Source: Desulfogranum japonicum DSM 18378
Lineage (GTDB): Bacteria; Desulfobacterota; Desulfobulbia; Desulfobulbales; Desulfobulbaceae
Direction of reading: 5' to 3'
Assembly (NCBI RefSeq): GCF_000429945.1
Contig: NZ_AUCV01000008.1
Span: 1-64,000, forward strand
DNA length: 64,000 bases
Below are positions 1-8,952 of this stretch, piece by piece. The position numbers and the translations under genes are program-made. The notes under the pieces were generated by a model. It was given only the letters and a program-made list of their open reading frames with translations. It did no database searches and was not told the DNA's origin. Position 1 is the stretch's first letter; every line of letters starts with the position of its first letter.

Positions 1-1
1 A

Positions 2-688
2 GATGTTTTGCGCACCTTCGCACGCAACAAAAAACATCTTGGGGCCGAGATCGGCATGACCATGGTACTGCATACCCATTCCAGAAGATTGGAGTACCAT
101 CCACATATCCATGTACTTGTACCTGGCGGTGGCATCGATCAGCAAAGTCGCATCTGGAAAAAGGTGAAAAAGAAGTATTTGTTTAACGGCTTTGCCCTGG
201 CCAAAGTCTTTCGGGGGAAATTCCTGGCTGGAGCCAAGGATGCTGGTTTGCGGATCACATGCAATGTTCCTCAAAAATGGGTTGTTCACTGTGAGCATAT
301 GGGCACAGGTGCACCGGCATTAAAATACCTGTCGAGATATCTGTATCGGAGTGTGATCAGCGAAAAGAATATCATTTCCAACTGCAACGGCGAAGTTACG
401 TTCAGGTATCGTGACAGCGCCACTGGCGCAATGCAGGAAAAAACACTTAAAGGGGAAGAGTTTGTGTATCTTCTGTTGAAACATGTCTTGCCCAGCGGAT
501 TCAGGAGGGTGCGCGACTATGGCTTTCTCCATGGGAACGCAAAAAAGATTCGCCTGTTGGTTCAACTTATCCTGCATGTCATTATCAGGCCGCAACCGCC
601 ACGGCCACGACCGGTGTTTGCATGTCCGCATTGCAACAGACCGATGCGCATCCTGAGATTCAGAAATGATTACCGTCAACCTGGCTAA
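2..688 (+). CDS. IS91-family transposase, 3' part (5' end outside window)
   Basis: This is the C-terminal part of an IS91-type HUH/Y2 transposase, which moves by rolling-circle replication. The frame is open to the left edge, so the start lies upstream; a TTG at 8 is only an internal codon. Counting from that TTG, the HUH motif is visible as HPHIH at residues 31-35, followed by the conserved VPGGG. The paired catalytic tyrosines are Y107 and Y111 (YLSRY). A CPHC pair lies near the C-terminus. The spacing and order match the IS91 family. The zinc-finger N-terminus is outside the window, so whether the element is complete cannot be judged. Confidence 0.9.
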   Translation, partial: DVLRTFARNKKHLGAEIGMTMVLHTHSRRLEYHPHIHVLVPGGGIDQQSRIWKKVKKKYLFNGFALAKVFRGKFLAGAKDAGLRITCNVPQKWVVHCEHMGTGAPALKYLSRYLYRSVISEKNIISNCNGEVTFRYRDSATGAMQEKTLKGEEFVYLLLKHVLPSGFRRVRDYGFLHGNAKKIRLLVQLILHVIIRPQPPRPRPVFACPHCNRPMRILRFRNDYRQPG

Positions 689-768
689 ATGGTAATCGAG
701 GCACCGCTTCACAGTCAACAATAGCAGAGAGGCTTCCATTGATTATGGACATCGTGTTTTTTTTTAAC

Positions 769-836
769 GCCTGGTCAGGCGAATGGATTTTTGCGCCCAC
801 CGTTCAGCGCTGCTGCCCTGGCAGCGCAATCTGAAC
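769..836. mobile_element. Putative IS91 terminal (ori-IS-like) hairpins
   Basis: Two hairpins follow the transposase: a short CGCCTG/CAGGCG palindrome at about 769-782, and a longer interrupted stem at 802-836. The longer stem begins with GTTCAG-CGCTGC and returns as GCAGCG, a 4-nt bulge, then CTGAAC. IS91-like elements carry subterminal hairpins at the replication-origin end and use a GTTC-type target. This is therefore a plausible end of the element. The exact boundary with the truncated permease that begins at 860 cannot be fixed without a second copy. Confidence 0.45.
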
Positions 837-859
837 ATACCTGAAAAATATATATTTCC

Positions 860-1633
860 TTATAGAGACGGGCTTGTCCAACCACGGATAAGATTGTGGT
901 TCGTTCGTTCCTCACTCACACAATCTATCCTTATTCGTTCAAGATACCTGGATGTTTCGAATCCTTGCACTATGATGAGTAGTCCGAGCAAAATTCTGAC
1001 ATCTTGGGTAGTAATGTCTGAGGAGATTGCTGGCATCTGCCATGATCCAGCTACCAGAAGCTTAACATTGTAGGTGGCTAAAGCGATAAGAAGTGCTCCT
1101 ATCATAGCTAGATTCAGACTGATCGTATATTTTTCAAGTACCTCCAGTTCAGCCAAACCGCGCCAGATTCCAAAACCACATATCACCAATAGGATGGAGG
1201 TGGTTAAAATGTGTCCCCCTAACACGCTGTGGATGCCAAGTGCGTTTAAAACAAACGCAGATAAAAGTTGAATATAGTAAATTACAGAAATAAAATAGGC
1301 TCCTGACAGCACCAGGCGTGATGCGAAGGCTATGCCTTGTACTGCACCTAAGTCGTTATTTTCGATGGGCTCAAAATGCTTGATATTGAAGCGAATAGCG
1401 CTTCCTATTCCATAGGCAAAGGTGAGGAGAACCGCCATGCAGATTACGGCAAGGTCACCCACAACACCCGCCAGCAAGGGGGCACTGACAAGAAAACCAC
1501 TACCCATGATGGAAGAAAGGGGCGTTATTGTAGCTTTCCAGGATTCAGAGTTAGCCAGGTACTTTGAAAATATCAGATATCCTCCAAGGAGGAGCACTAT
1601 GAGAATGACTACTATATTGAGCAATATGAACAC
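860..1633 (-). pseudogene. APC-type permease remnant, C-terminally truncated
   Basis: The 257-residue product begins with a hydrophobic segment and carries about seven predicted membrane spans. Visible features are SSIMGSGFLVSAP near residue 40 and QGFETSRYL near residue 222, resembling amino-acid permease-like proteins of the APC superfamily, which usually have 10-12 spans. After QGFETSRYL the sequence runs into 26 polar residues and stops 24 nt from the IS91 terminal hairpin. I infer that the mobile element removed the 3' half. The substrate is unknown. The GTG start at 1633 lies very close to a GGGAG, so the true start is not certain. Confidence 0.55.
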
Positions 1634-1778
1634 TCCCTATCGTTTGATATGTTGAAATCGTAAGTGGTTCTATATCTCTGCGGGAACCATAAGTGGTGAT
1701 GCCCTATAGGGAAAACGTTTGTTTTCAATGGAGCGTAGAACTAACAGCTTATGTGTGCTTATTCTGGGGGCAGGCTTG

Positions 1779-2999
1779 CTATTTGATTAACTGGTTCATT
1801 TCAAAAATAGGTAAAAGGATGGAGACCACAACAAACAGAACCACTATTCCCATGAACAGGATCATGATAGGCTCTATGAGCGAGGTCAGTGCCAGAATTT
1901 TCGATTCCACTTCTTTTTCGTAAGCATCGGCCGCCTTGGCCAGCATCTTGTCCAGTGAACCACTTTGCTCCCCAACACCTATCATTTGAACCAGCATGGG
2001 GGGCAGATATCTGTTACCTTTAAAAAATTGTGACAAACTATGCCCTTTTTCCAACTCCTCACTGGCTTCATCGATGGTCTCCGCGAGCATGACATTGTTT
2101 ACGATGCTGCGCACAATTTTTAGCGAGATGGTCAGCGGCACCCCTGCTGTCAAGAGGCTGGAGAGAGTCCTGCCGAGACGGGCAGAAGCAATTTTTTGAT
2201 TGAGGTCATTGAACGGCGGAGAGGTAAGTTTCAGGCTGTCCCATTTTCTTTTACCCTTTGGATGGCGGATGTATGCCCGCAAGCCAATTCCGGAGCCGAT
2301 GAACATGCCGGTCAATAGCCACCAGTATTGTTTGACAAAGTCGCTGATGGCAAGCAGTACTATTGTCGGCAAGGGAAGGGCGTGCTGGGATTCTTCAAAG
2401 ACCGATGTAATACTGGGTACGATAAAAACGAGCAGCCCGGTGAGAACAAGCAGGCATATTATGGCCATGATAAACGGGTAGGTCAGCGCTGCCTTGATTC
2501 TTGAACGCAAAGCCTGCTGGTTTTCATTGAATTCAGCCAACTGTTCCAGCACAACATCCAGGGATCCCGACGCTTCGCCTGCTCGAACCATGTTAATGTA
2601 AATACTGGAGAACAGCCGGGGATGCTCTTCCAGAGCAGCCGTTAAGGAGTTACCCTCATTGACAGCATCCTTTATCTGGGCAATACTTTTTTTCAGGACA
2701 GCGTTATTGGTCTGTTGAATCAGACCGTCCAGGGAAGGTATCAAGGGGATGCCGGCTCCAAGCAGGGTGGCCAGTTGCCGGGTAGCGATGTTGATCTCTT
2801 CATGCTTGACCCCTCTGCCTATTTGCCGTGATAAAATAGAACCTTGTTGTTTTTTTCTGGTTGAGGCCTGCTTAATTGATACCGGGTAGCTTCCCTGGCT
2901 GCGAATTTTCTGGCGGGCAGCTGAGAGTGAATCCGCATCCAAAATGCCTTTACATTTTTTCCCAGAGCTATCTAGGGCTGTGTACTCAAAAACGGGCAT
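1779..2999 (-). CDS. gspF: Type II secretion / type IV pilus inner-membrane platform protein GspF (PilC-like)
   Basis: This 406-residue protein has the family's usual length. It starts with the characteristic MPVFEYTALDSSGKKCKG and has two T2SSF domains (about residues 70-195 and 270-400). Hydrophobic segments lie near residues 170-195, 220-240 and 375-400, where the last carries LIEPIMILFMG. GspF anchors the assembly ATPase and pseudopilin machinery in the inner membrane. No other gsp or pil genes are present here, so it is either an orphan or serves a system encoded elsewhere. Assignment to GspF rather than PilC is by overall appearance. The ATG start directly follows a short non-coding stretch. 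Confidence 0.88.
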   Translation of the reverse strand: MPVFEYTALDSSGKKCKGILDADSLSAARQKIRSQGSYPVSIKQASTRKKQQGSILSRQIGRGVKHEEINIATRQLATLLGAGIPLIPSLDGLIQQTNNAVLKKSIAQIKDAVNEGNSLTAALEEHPRLFSSIYINMVRAGEASGSLDVVLEQLAEFNENQQALRSRIKAALTYPFIMAIICLLVLTGLLVFIVPSITSVFEESQHALPLPTIVLLAISDFVKQYWWLLTGMFIGSGIGLRAYIRHPKGKRKWDSLKLTSPPFNDLNQKIASARLGRTLSSLLTAGVPLTISLKIVRSIVNNVMLAETIDEASEELEKGHSLSQFFKGNRYLPPMLVQMIGVGEQSGSLDKMLAKAADAYEKEVESKILALTSLIEPIMILFMGIVVLFVVVSILLPIFEMNQLIK

Positions 3000-3212
3000 G
3001 GGAGCAACCTGGTAAAATGAGACTGTGAGTTGGCAGGACTAAATGTTTTCAGTGCCGGTAAAAGATATGGTATCGTGACATGTCCATTGCACCTTCAATA
3101 TGATATGCTATTATAGCCCGGTTTTATTCTGGAAAGCAATGGCAAGCGCCTGTTGCGTGAGAAATCGTTCATAGAGTGGCGGAACATATGGAAGGTAGCA
3201 TGGAGGGTAGAT

Positions 3213-3728
3213 TCAGTTGGAGTGGGGCTCTGAATCCTGGGCAGGCATGCACTGGGCAACGCATTTACGACAGCTGTGCTTGGTCTCCCCTTTTTCACAG
3301 AAATCGGCAAACCCCTGGATCAGGTCTTCGCCGCCTCGAGGACAGACCTCAAGAAATTTGATAAACTGGATCATTCTGTTTATAATCTCTCGTGGTGCTG
3401 TGTGTTCTATTTTGCATGCGCCTTCTTCGGCGATTTCGTTATCAATGGCCAGCACGTTGGTAAAAAATTGTTTAAGCGCATTATGCCGCCTTATTACATC
3501 TTCGGCCACCAGGCGTCCCTGGTCCGTCATTGTGATGACTTCATAGGGGGCATAGTTGATCAGTCCTTTCTTGGAAAGGGCTCGAAGAGCTTCGGTGACA
3601 GAAGGGCCACTCACCTGCAGTCGTGCGGAAATGTCTTTACCTCTGGCGACCTGTTTGTCTTCAATAATGTGATAGATGGCTTCTATGTAATCTTCTAAAC
3701 TGGCGCTCAGTTGCGGTGTGGTAGACAC
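3213..3728 (-). CDS. DtxR/MntR-family metal-dependent transcriptional regulator
   Basis: The first 75 residues form a winged helix typical of the family (SLEDYIEAIYHI, then SARLQVSGPSVTEALRALSKKGLI). The dimerisation and metal-binding helices follow (VIRRHNALKQFFTNVL, IEHTAPREIINRMIQFI). Such proteins repress or activate iron or manganese uptake genes when loaded with metal. The C-terminal 45 residues are cysteine-rich (CPRGG, FC, SCRKC, AQC). At 171 residues it lacks an SH3-like third domain. The gene is divergent from recN across a 114-bp region; no feoA/feoB or mntH lies nearby, so its targets are unknown. Confidence 0.85.
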   Translation of the reverse strand: MSTTPQLSASLEDYIEAIYHIIEDKQVARGKDISARLQVSGPSVTEALRALSKKGLINYAPYEVITMTDQGRLVAEDVIRRHNALKQFFTNVLAIDNEIAEEGACKIEHTAPREIINRMIQFIKFLEVCPRGGEDLIQGFADFCEKGETKHSCRKCVAQCMPAQDSEPHSN

Positions 3729-3842
3729 AATACCTCCAAGTCATATATAATCAGTATGTAATCTTTGGAAGATACTGTGTGTTCCCAGGAGCGTCAAGAA
3801 TTATATAGGTTTATAAAATAACTGCCTTTTTTCATTGAGATA

Positions 3843-5531
3843 ATGTTAAACGAACTTCGCGTGAATAATCTGGCCCTCATTGACAGCCTGCATCTGGACC
3901 TTTCGGAACAGGAGGCTGGTCTTATTGTCCTGACAGGGGAAACCGGGGCTGGCAAATCAATAATATTGCAGGCTGTACATCTGCTTGGTGGTGGGCGCAG
4001 TTCTGCCAGCTGGGTCCGTAACGGGAGCGAGCAGGCGGAAATTGAGGCTGTGTTTGATATTCATCCTCAAAATAACGACGTTTTTGAGATTCTTGAAGAG
4101 CTCAGCCTCCGTGACGGAACCAGCTGCCTGGTTCGTAGGGTTATCAGCAGCCAGGGGAGAAGCCGATTATACGTTAATGACGGACAGGTCACTTCCCGCG
4201 CTGCTGGAAATTTGGCCGCTGGGCTGGTCAATATCGCCAGCCAGCATGATAATCAACAACTGCTCAGCAATCGTCATCAACTTGATTTTCTGGATAGCTA
4301 CGGTGATCTCTGGCCCCTACGTATGCAGTTTAGCCAATTGTTTGCAAAATGGCAGAAATTTTCCAGCGAATTGCGCCAGTTGTTGGATAAAGAGCATGGA
4401 AAGGAGCAACATAAGGAATTTCTTGGTTTTCAACTGGAAGAAATAGAAAATGCTCATCTGATTCCAGGAGAAGATGAACAGTTGCATCAGGAAAAAGAAC
4501 GTATGAAGGTGTCCAGTCTTTTGGCAGAACATGCACAAAATGCCTGGCATCTCTTTGCCGTCAATATTATAGATGCCCTTTCTGAAATCAGAAAAGATAT
4601 GGAACAGGTGGGAGCGCTGGATAAGGAAGCCGCACCCCTTTCTGAACGTATTATTTCAGCCTGTTATGAAGTGAGCGATATTGAACAGGATCTTGCCAGG
4701 TACTTGGAATCAATACCAAAAGACCAGAATCGACTGGAGCAGATCGCTGAGCGTTTGGCACAGATCAAACAGTTGGAACGCAAACACGGTCCCACTCTTG
4801 AGGATGTATTGGCCAAAGCTGAGTCTCTTCGCAAGGAACTTGAAGAACTTGAGGGACTTGAGGCTGCAATAGCGCACCTGGAGCAGAGGCTGGAAGAGGT
4901 CAGCACAGAGGCATTGCTTAAAGCTACCGAGCTTTCTGCTGCGCGGCGGGAAGTTGCCATGCGGCTGAAAGCAGCCATGGAGAAGGAACTTGGTTCTCTC
5001 AGTTTTAATCAGGCTGTTTTTGAGGTTGATCTTTCTCAGCCGGAAGGGTTGGGGCTTGAAGGCTTTCAATCAACAGGAAGGGATACGCTGGCCTTTCTCT
5101 TTTCAGCAAATCCCGGTGAGCCACCAAAATCACTGGCTAAAATTGCCTCTGGAGGTGAATTATCCCGTCTCATGCTGGCCATGAAATGCATTCTTGCCAA
5201 AAGGGATAAAGTGGAGACCGTGATTTTTGATGAGATTGATGCAGGGATAAGTGGTGAAGCGGCAGAAGCTGTGGCCAGAAAAATAGGTGAACTGGCAAGC
5301 CATCATCAGGTAGTGTGTATCACCCATCTGCCGCAAATTGCGGCAGGGGCTGACATGCATTTTAAGATCGAAAAGATAGTTGAAGACGGGCGTACCAGAA
5401 CAGTGGTTCACAGGCTTGCCCATGAGGAAAGGGTTGCTGAACTGGCACGAATGTTGGGAGGTCAGCAACCTACGCAACAGACACTGGCATATGCCCAAGA
5501 GCTGGTAAACAGAAAAGGAGGTACGGAGTAG
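3843..5531 (+). CDS. recN: DNA repair protein RecN
   Basis: RecN is an SMC-like ATPase that acts at double-strand breaks. In this 562-residue protein the Walker A motif GETGAGKS is at residues 32-39. A long coiled-coil-rich middle follows (about 150-370). The ABC signature ASGGELSR is near residue 435 and the Walker B TVIFDEIDAGISG near 460. Length and order match the family. The ATG at 3843 begins the conserved N-terminus LNELRVNNLALID. The next gene starts 3 nt after the stop, so the two are probably cotranscribed. I could not identify a convincing LexA box in the short upstream region. Confidence 0.97.
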   Translation: MLNELRVNNLALIDSLHLDLSEQEAGLIVLTGETGAGKSIILQAVHLLGGGRSSASWVRNGSEQAEIEAVFDIHPQNNDVFEILEELSLRDGTSCLVRRVISSQGRSRLYVNDGQVTSRAAGNLAAGLVNIASQHDNQQLLSNRHQLDFLDSYGDLWPLRMQFSQLFAKWQKFSSELRQLLDKEHGKEQHKEFLGFQLEEIENAHLIPGEDEQLHQEKERMKVSSLLAEHAQNAWHLFAVNIIDALSEIRKDMEQVGALDKEAAPLSERIISACYEVSDIEQDLARYLESIPKDQNRLEQIAERLAQIKQLERKHGPTLEDVLAKAESLRKELEELEGLEAAIAHLEQRLEEVSTEALLKATELSAARREVAMRLKAAMEKELGSLSFNQAVFEVDLSQPEGLGLEGFQSTGRDTLAFLFSANPGEPPKSLAKIASGGELSRLMLAMKCILAKRDKVETVIFDEIDAGISGEAAEAVARKIGELASHHQVVCITHLPQIAAGADMHFKIEKIVEDGRTRTVVHRLAHEERVAELARMLGGQQPTQQTLAYAQELVNRKGGTE

Positions 5532-5534
5532 TTT

Positions 5535-6581
5535 GTGAAAGATGTTATAGCACTGGGATTGTTTTCAGGCGGATTGGATTCAATCCTCGCCTGCCGAACA
5601 GTTGCGGAACAGGGGATCAGGGTTATCGGGTTGAAATTTGTTACCCCGTTTTTTGATAATTACCTTCTGGGGTGCAAAGAAAAGTATCAGAAGGAGATGC
5701 AGGAAAAGTATGAACTACAGGTTGAAGTGATTGATCTGAGTCAGGGCTACCTGCAATTGCTGCATAACCCTGAACACGGGTTTGGTAAAAATTTCAATCC
5801 GTGTATTGATTGTAAAATTATGATGCTGCGTACGGCTCGTGAACTTATGGCAACGTATAATGCATCTTTTTTGATAACAGGTGAAGTGGTTGGACAGCGC
5901 CCCATGTCCCAACGTCGAGACACCATGCGCGTTATTGAACGGGATTCTGGCTGTAGTGGCCTGTTGTTACGTCCCCTTTCCGCTTTGCTTTTGCCTCCGA
6001 CACCAATGGAAGAAAAAGGACTGGTAGATCGTGCCGGACTGCACCGTTTCGCTGGAAGAGGTCGGAAGCCCCAGATAGAATTGGCTGCTCGCTATGGGAT
6101 TACAGATTATCCCAATCCTGCCGGCGGATGTATCTTGACCGACCGGAATCTGGGAGCACGTATCAAAGCTCTGTATAATGGTGACATTATTCTCTCTGAT
6201 GAGGATTTATCAGTGGAAGATGTTCGTCTGTTGCTTGTGGGCAGGCAGTTTCAGATTGGTGGAAAATACTGGTTGGTGGTTGGACGTAATGAACGCGAAA
6301 ATGAGCTGATACGCTCCCTGCAAAAAAAAGGAGACTGGCTCCTGAGCATGGAAAATCATCCCGGTCCAACGGCGTTGCTTCGCAGTGCTGAAGAAACAGT
6401 GTTGCCGGACGAACGCGAAAATGTGTTGCAGTATGCAGCCGGGATTGTTGTCAGATATGCCAAGAAAGTTGCCGGTGTACATGTTGCAGCAGAGGTTTGC
6501 GTTGAAAAGGATGACTCAATGGTATGCCGCAGTTTCGAGCCGCTTGACGAGGAGGTCGTCAGCTCATGGCAAATCACATAA
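5535..6581 (+). CDS. PP-loop ATPase, tRNA thiolation (ThiI/MnmA-like) protein
   Basis: The N-terminus carries an ATP-pyrophosphatase P-loop, FSGGLDSILA (residues 10-19), as in tRNA-thiolating and tRNA-modifying enzymes. A PCIDCK motif near residue 92 and NPAGGCIL near 195 provide cysteines that could take part in sulfur transfer or bind a cluster. The C-terminal third (VEDVRLLLVGRQFQIGG, VVGRNERENE) resembles an NFACT-R-like RNA-binding fold, though this is a weak impression. I infer a role in tRNA 2- or 4-thiolation. Its placement just ahead of a tRNA nucleotidyltransferase, with a 16-nt overlap, supports a tRNA role. The GTG start follows the recN stop by 3 nt. The exact modification is unknown. 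Confidence 0.75.
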   Translation: MKDVIALGLFSGGLDSILACRTVAEQGIRVIGLKFVTPFFDNYLLGCKEKYQKEMQEKYELQVEVIDLSQGYLQLLHNPEHGFGKNFNPCIDCKIMMLRTARELMATYNASFLITGEVVGQRPMSQRRDTMRVIERDSGCSGLLLRPLSALLLPPTPMEEKGLVDRAGLHRFAGRGRKPQIELAARYGITDYPNPAGGCILTDRNLGARIKALYNGDIILSDEDLSVEDVRLLLVGRQFQIGGKYWLVVGRNERENELIRSLQKKGDWLLSMENHPGPTALLRSAEETVLPDERENVLQYAAGIVVRYAKKVAGVHVAAEVCVEKDDSMVCRSFEPLDEEVVSSWQIT

Positions 6582-8074
6582 GGCATCCTATCGGTGACTG
6601 TCGTGTTCCGACTGCTGGCGATGTCGGTTCTGTGTTGCCTGAGTGGTTACGTTCAGAGTTGCGTGTTTTACAGAGACGCATGCAGGCAGAACTCTATCTT
6701 GCCGGAGGTACAGTTCGTGATTTAGTGCTGGGACGACATCCGCATGATGTTGATCTGGTTGTTCCTGAAAAAAGTCACGACTGGGCCAGAGGTCTTGCCG
6801 ATGCAATCGGCGGAGCCTATGTGCCGCTTGGAGATGAAGATGCTGCCCGTGTTGTTTTTCAAGAACAGGTGATAGATTTTTCTTCTTTTCGTGAGGGAGC
6901 TGTCACTATTGAGCAGGATCTCAGGAAAAGAGACCTTACTATTAATGCAATGGCAGTGCAGATTACTCCGTTTTTACAACGCGAGGCTGTTGCGGATGAT
7001 ACCTCGTTAACTCTTCTTGATCCCTGTGCAGGAATGAACGATCTGCAGACACAGACAATCCGTTGCGCAGAGCAGCAGATTTTACACAGTGACCCTCTGC
7101 GGATGCTTCGGGCGTATCGATTCAGTGCTGTTTTGGGCTTTGACATTGACGAACTGACCAGCAGATGGATTGGAGAATTTTGCAGGGAAATTACCCGTTC
7201 TGCCCCTGAGAGAATATATTATGAGTTCCGGATGGTTTTGGAGTCTTCGAATAGCGCTGCCGTCATAGGAAGGATGGCAGATTCCGGTATGTTGTGGAGG
7301 CTTTTTCCGGAACTGAAGAAAGGTGTGGGGATGCAGCAGCCTGCAAGTCATCATCTGGACGTGTTTGAGCATAGTCTGGAGGCATTACGCTGCTTGGAAG
7401 AATTATTATCAGATCCTTGTTACGGTTTCAGCAAAAGTTATATAGAGGTGGATAACTGGCTGGCTGAAAAGAATCACAGGGTGTTGTTAAAGTGGGCAGC
7501 TTTGTTTCATGATGTTGGAAAACCGGTTACCCATGCCATTGATGAGAGCCGTGATGGCAAAATTACCTTTTATGACCATGATCAGCAGGGCATGCGTGTT
7601 TTTTCCGAAATTGCTGAAAGACTTCGCATGAGCACCGCAGATCGGACGCATGTGAAGCATCTCATAGGATTGCACATGCGGCCGTTTCACCTGGGCAATG
7701 TTGCCAGAGAGAAGGAATTGACCATTCGGGCATGTACACGATTGATACGTAAAGCGCAGGGATTATTGCCAGGTTTGTTTCTCCTTGCTCTGGCAGATAC
7801 TACTGCTGGCAAGGGCGACAAGCGGCCTCTGACCCTCGAAAAGGAATTGGAAGCCGTGCTCGAGCGTATACTTCAGGTACAACGTGAAAATGTAGCTCCT
7901 GTGCTGCAGGCACCTCCCTTGGTAGATGGACACGATTTGATCGATGTGTTGAAGCTACAGCCGGGGCCTGTATTTAAGACTATTCTGGCTGCAATCCAGG
8001 ATGCGCAGATTGAGGGGGCTATACAGACAAAAGAAGAGGCATTAATCCTGGCAAGCTCACTTGCCCAAGGGTGA
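6566..8074 (+). CDS. HD-domain tRNA nucleotidyltransferase / poly(A) polymerase-family protein
   Basis: This class II nucleotidyltransferase has the G-rich motif LAGGTVRDLVLG (about residues 45-56), the metal-binding DVDLV at 62-66 and the KRDLTINAMA motif near 124-133. A tRNA-binding helical region follows (DPLRMLRAYRFSA). A C-terminal HD phosphohydrolase domain is marked by LFHDVGKPVTH near residue 313. Such proteins add or repair the CCA end of tRNA, and the HD domain can remove 2',3'-cyclic phosphates. Sequence alone does not separate CCA-adding, A-adding and poly(A) polymerase activity. The start overlaps the previous gene by 16 nt, implying translational coupling. Confidence 0.9.
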   Translation: MANHIRHPIGDCRVPTAGDVGSVLPEWLRSELRVLQRRMQAELYLAGGTVRDLVLGRHPHDVDLVVPEKSHDWARGLADAIGGAYVPLGDEDAARVVFQEQVIDFSSFREGAVTIEQDLRKRDLTINAMAVQITPFLQREAVADDTSLTLLDPCAGMNDLQTQTIRCAEQQILHSDPLRMLRAYRFSAVLGFDIDELTSRWIGEFCREITRSAPERIYYEFRMVLESSNSAAVIGRMADSGMLWRLFPELKKGVGMQQPASHHLDVFEHSLEALRCLEELLSDPCYGFSKSYIEVDNWLAEKNHRVLLKWAALFHDVGKPVTHAIDESRDGKITFYDHDQQGMRVFSEIAERLRMSTADRTHVKHLIGLHMRPFHLGNVAREKELTIRACTRLIRKAQGLLPGLFLLALADTTAGKGDKRPLTLEKELEAVLERILQVQRENVAPVLQAPPLVDGHDLIDVLKLQPGPVFKTILAAIQDAQIEGAIQTKEEALILASSLAQG

Positions 8075-8104
8075 ATAACGCCTCTATATTCAATTTGGCA
8101 AAAC

Positions 8105-8716
8105 ATGCGTAAATATCAGGATTTCTATTTTAAAAAGGCCAAAAAGGATAACTATCCGGCCAGATCTGTCTATAAACTGGAAGAAGCGCAACAAAAATAT
8201 AAGTTTCTAAAAAAAGGACAGCGTATTATAGACTTCGGCTGCCATCCTGGAAGTTGGAGTCTTTATGCAGCATCGATAGCAGGAGAAAAAGGGACGGTCG
8301 TGGGTGTTGACCTGCAGGCCACAGATATCCCCACTCAAAAACCCAATGCTGAAATTCATTGGCTCTGTTATGATGTCTATGCAGATGATCTACCCGCACT
8401 GTTGAAAAAACAGTGGCCAGGGTTTCACGTGGTGCTTAGTGATATGGCGCCACGAACCACTGGAAGTCAGTATGCTGATCATCAACACTCTCTCAGGCTT
8501 GTCCGCCGTGTACTGGAGCTTGCCCAGGAACTGTTGCATGAAAATGGAACAATGTATTGCAAAGTCTTTCAGGGGGAGGACTTTCCGGCTTTAGTGGAGG
8601 AGTGTAAGCCATATTTTAAGACTATCAAGGTGGTTAAGCCTAAAAGTTCACGACAGGAGAGTCGTGAAGTCTTTATTTTAGGACGCAATTTTATACCTGT
8701 AAGAAAGCATATATAG
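8105..8716 (+). CDS. rlmE: 23S rRNA (uridine-2'-O)-methyltransferase RlmE/FtsJ
   Basis: The 203-residue protein has the compact Rossmann methyltransferase fold of RlmE. The SAM-binding motif is DFGCHPGSWSLYA (about residues 43-55). The catalytic K-D-K-E tetrad is visible: K in SVYKLEE, D in LSDMAP, K in YCKVFQGED and E in SRQESREVF. RlmE methylates U2552 in the ribosomal A loop. The gene is typical in length and motifs. Its stop codon, TAG at 8714-8716, is made of the TA target plus the first G of a MITE-like element; without the element the codon would read TAA, so the insertion left the protein unchanged. Confidence 0.95.
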   Translation: MRKYQDFYFKKAKKDNYPARSVYKLEEAQQKYKFLKKGQRIIDFGCHPGSWSLYAASIAGEKGTVVGVDLQATDIPTQKPNAEIHWLCYDVYADDLPALLKKQWPGFHVVLSDMAPRTTGSQYADHQHSLRLVRRVLELAQELLHENGTMYCKVFQGEDFPALVEECKPYFKTIKVVKPKSSRQESREVFILGRNFIPVRKHI

Positions 8717-8856
8717 TGTCTGTCCATAAATGAGGATTTTTGCTTATGTTTAGGGCCAGTGATAAATTTTTCCGCAGATATATGATTGATATTTCGAGGA
8801 TAAAATTTTGAGTATGACGAGAAAAATAGGTGAAAAGACCATTTATGGACAGGCAC
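8716..8856. mobile_element. 141-bp MITE-like element with TA target duplication
   Basis: The ends are inverted copies: the left reads GTGTCTGTCCATAAATG from 8716 and the reverse complement of the right end reads GTGCCTGTCCATAAATG from 8856, one mismatch in 17. TA dinucleotides flank it at 8714-8715 and 8857-8858. No transposase is encoded inside. This is the structure of a miniature inverted-repeat element. The TA duplication is typical of IS630/Tc1-type and some IS5-group transposases. It sits exactly at the rlmE stop codon. The autonomous partner is not in this window. Confidence 0.75.
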
Positions 8857-8952
8857 TAACTAACGCCGGGATGAACGCAACCAGATACATATATCAGGGA
8901 GTCTTTCCCTGGCAAAAGAATAACACGATATAACAAGTAGAGGGAATCGGCT

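Noticed and set aside
320-739. 139-codon minus-strand ORF inside the IS91 transposase
   Set aside because: It is antisense to the well-supported transposase and shows no family motif.
3729-3842. LexA or DtxR box between dtxR and recN
   Set aside because: No sequence close to a known LexA or DtxR consensus is visible in the AT-rich region.
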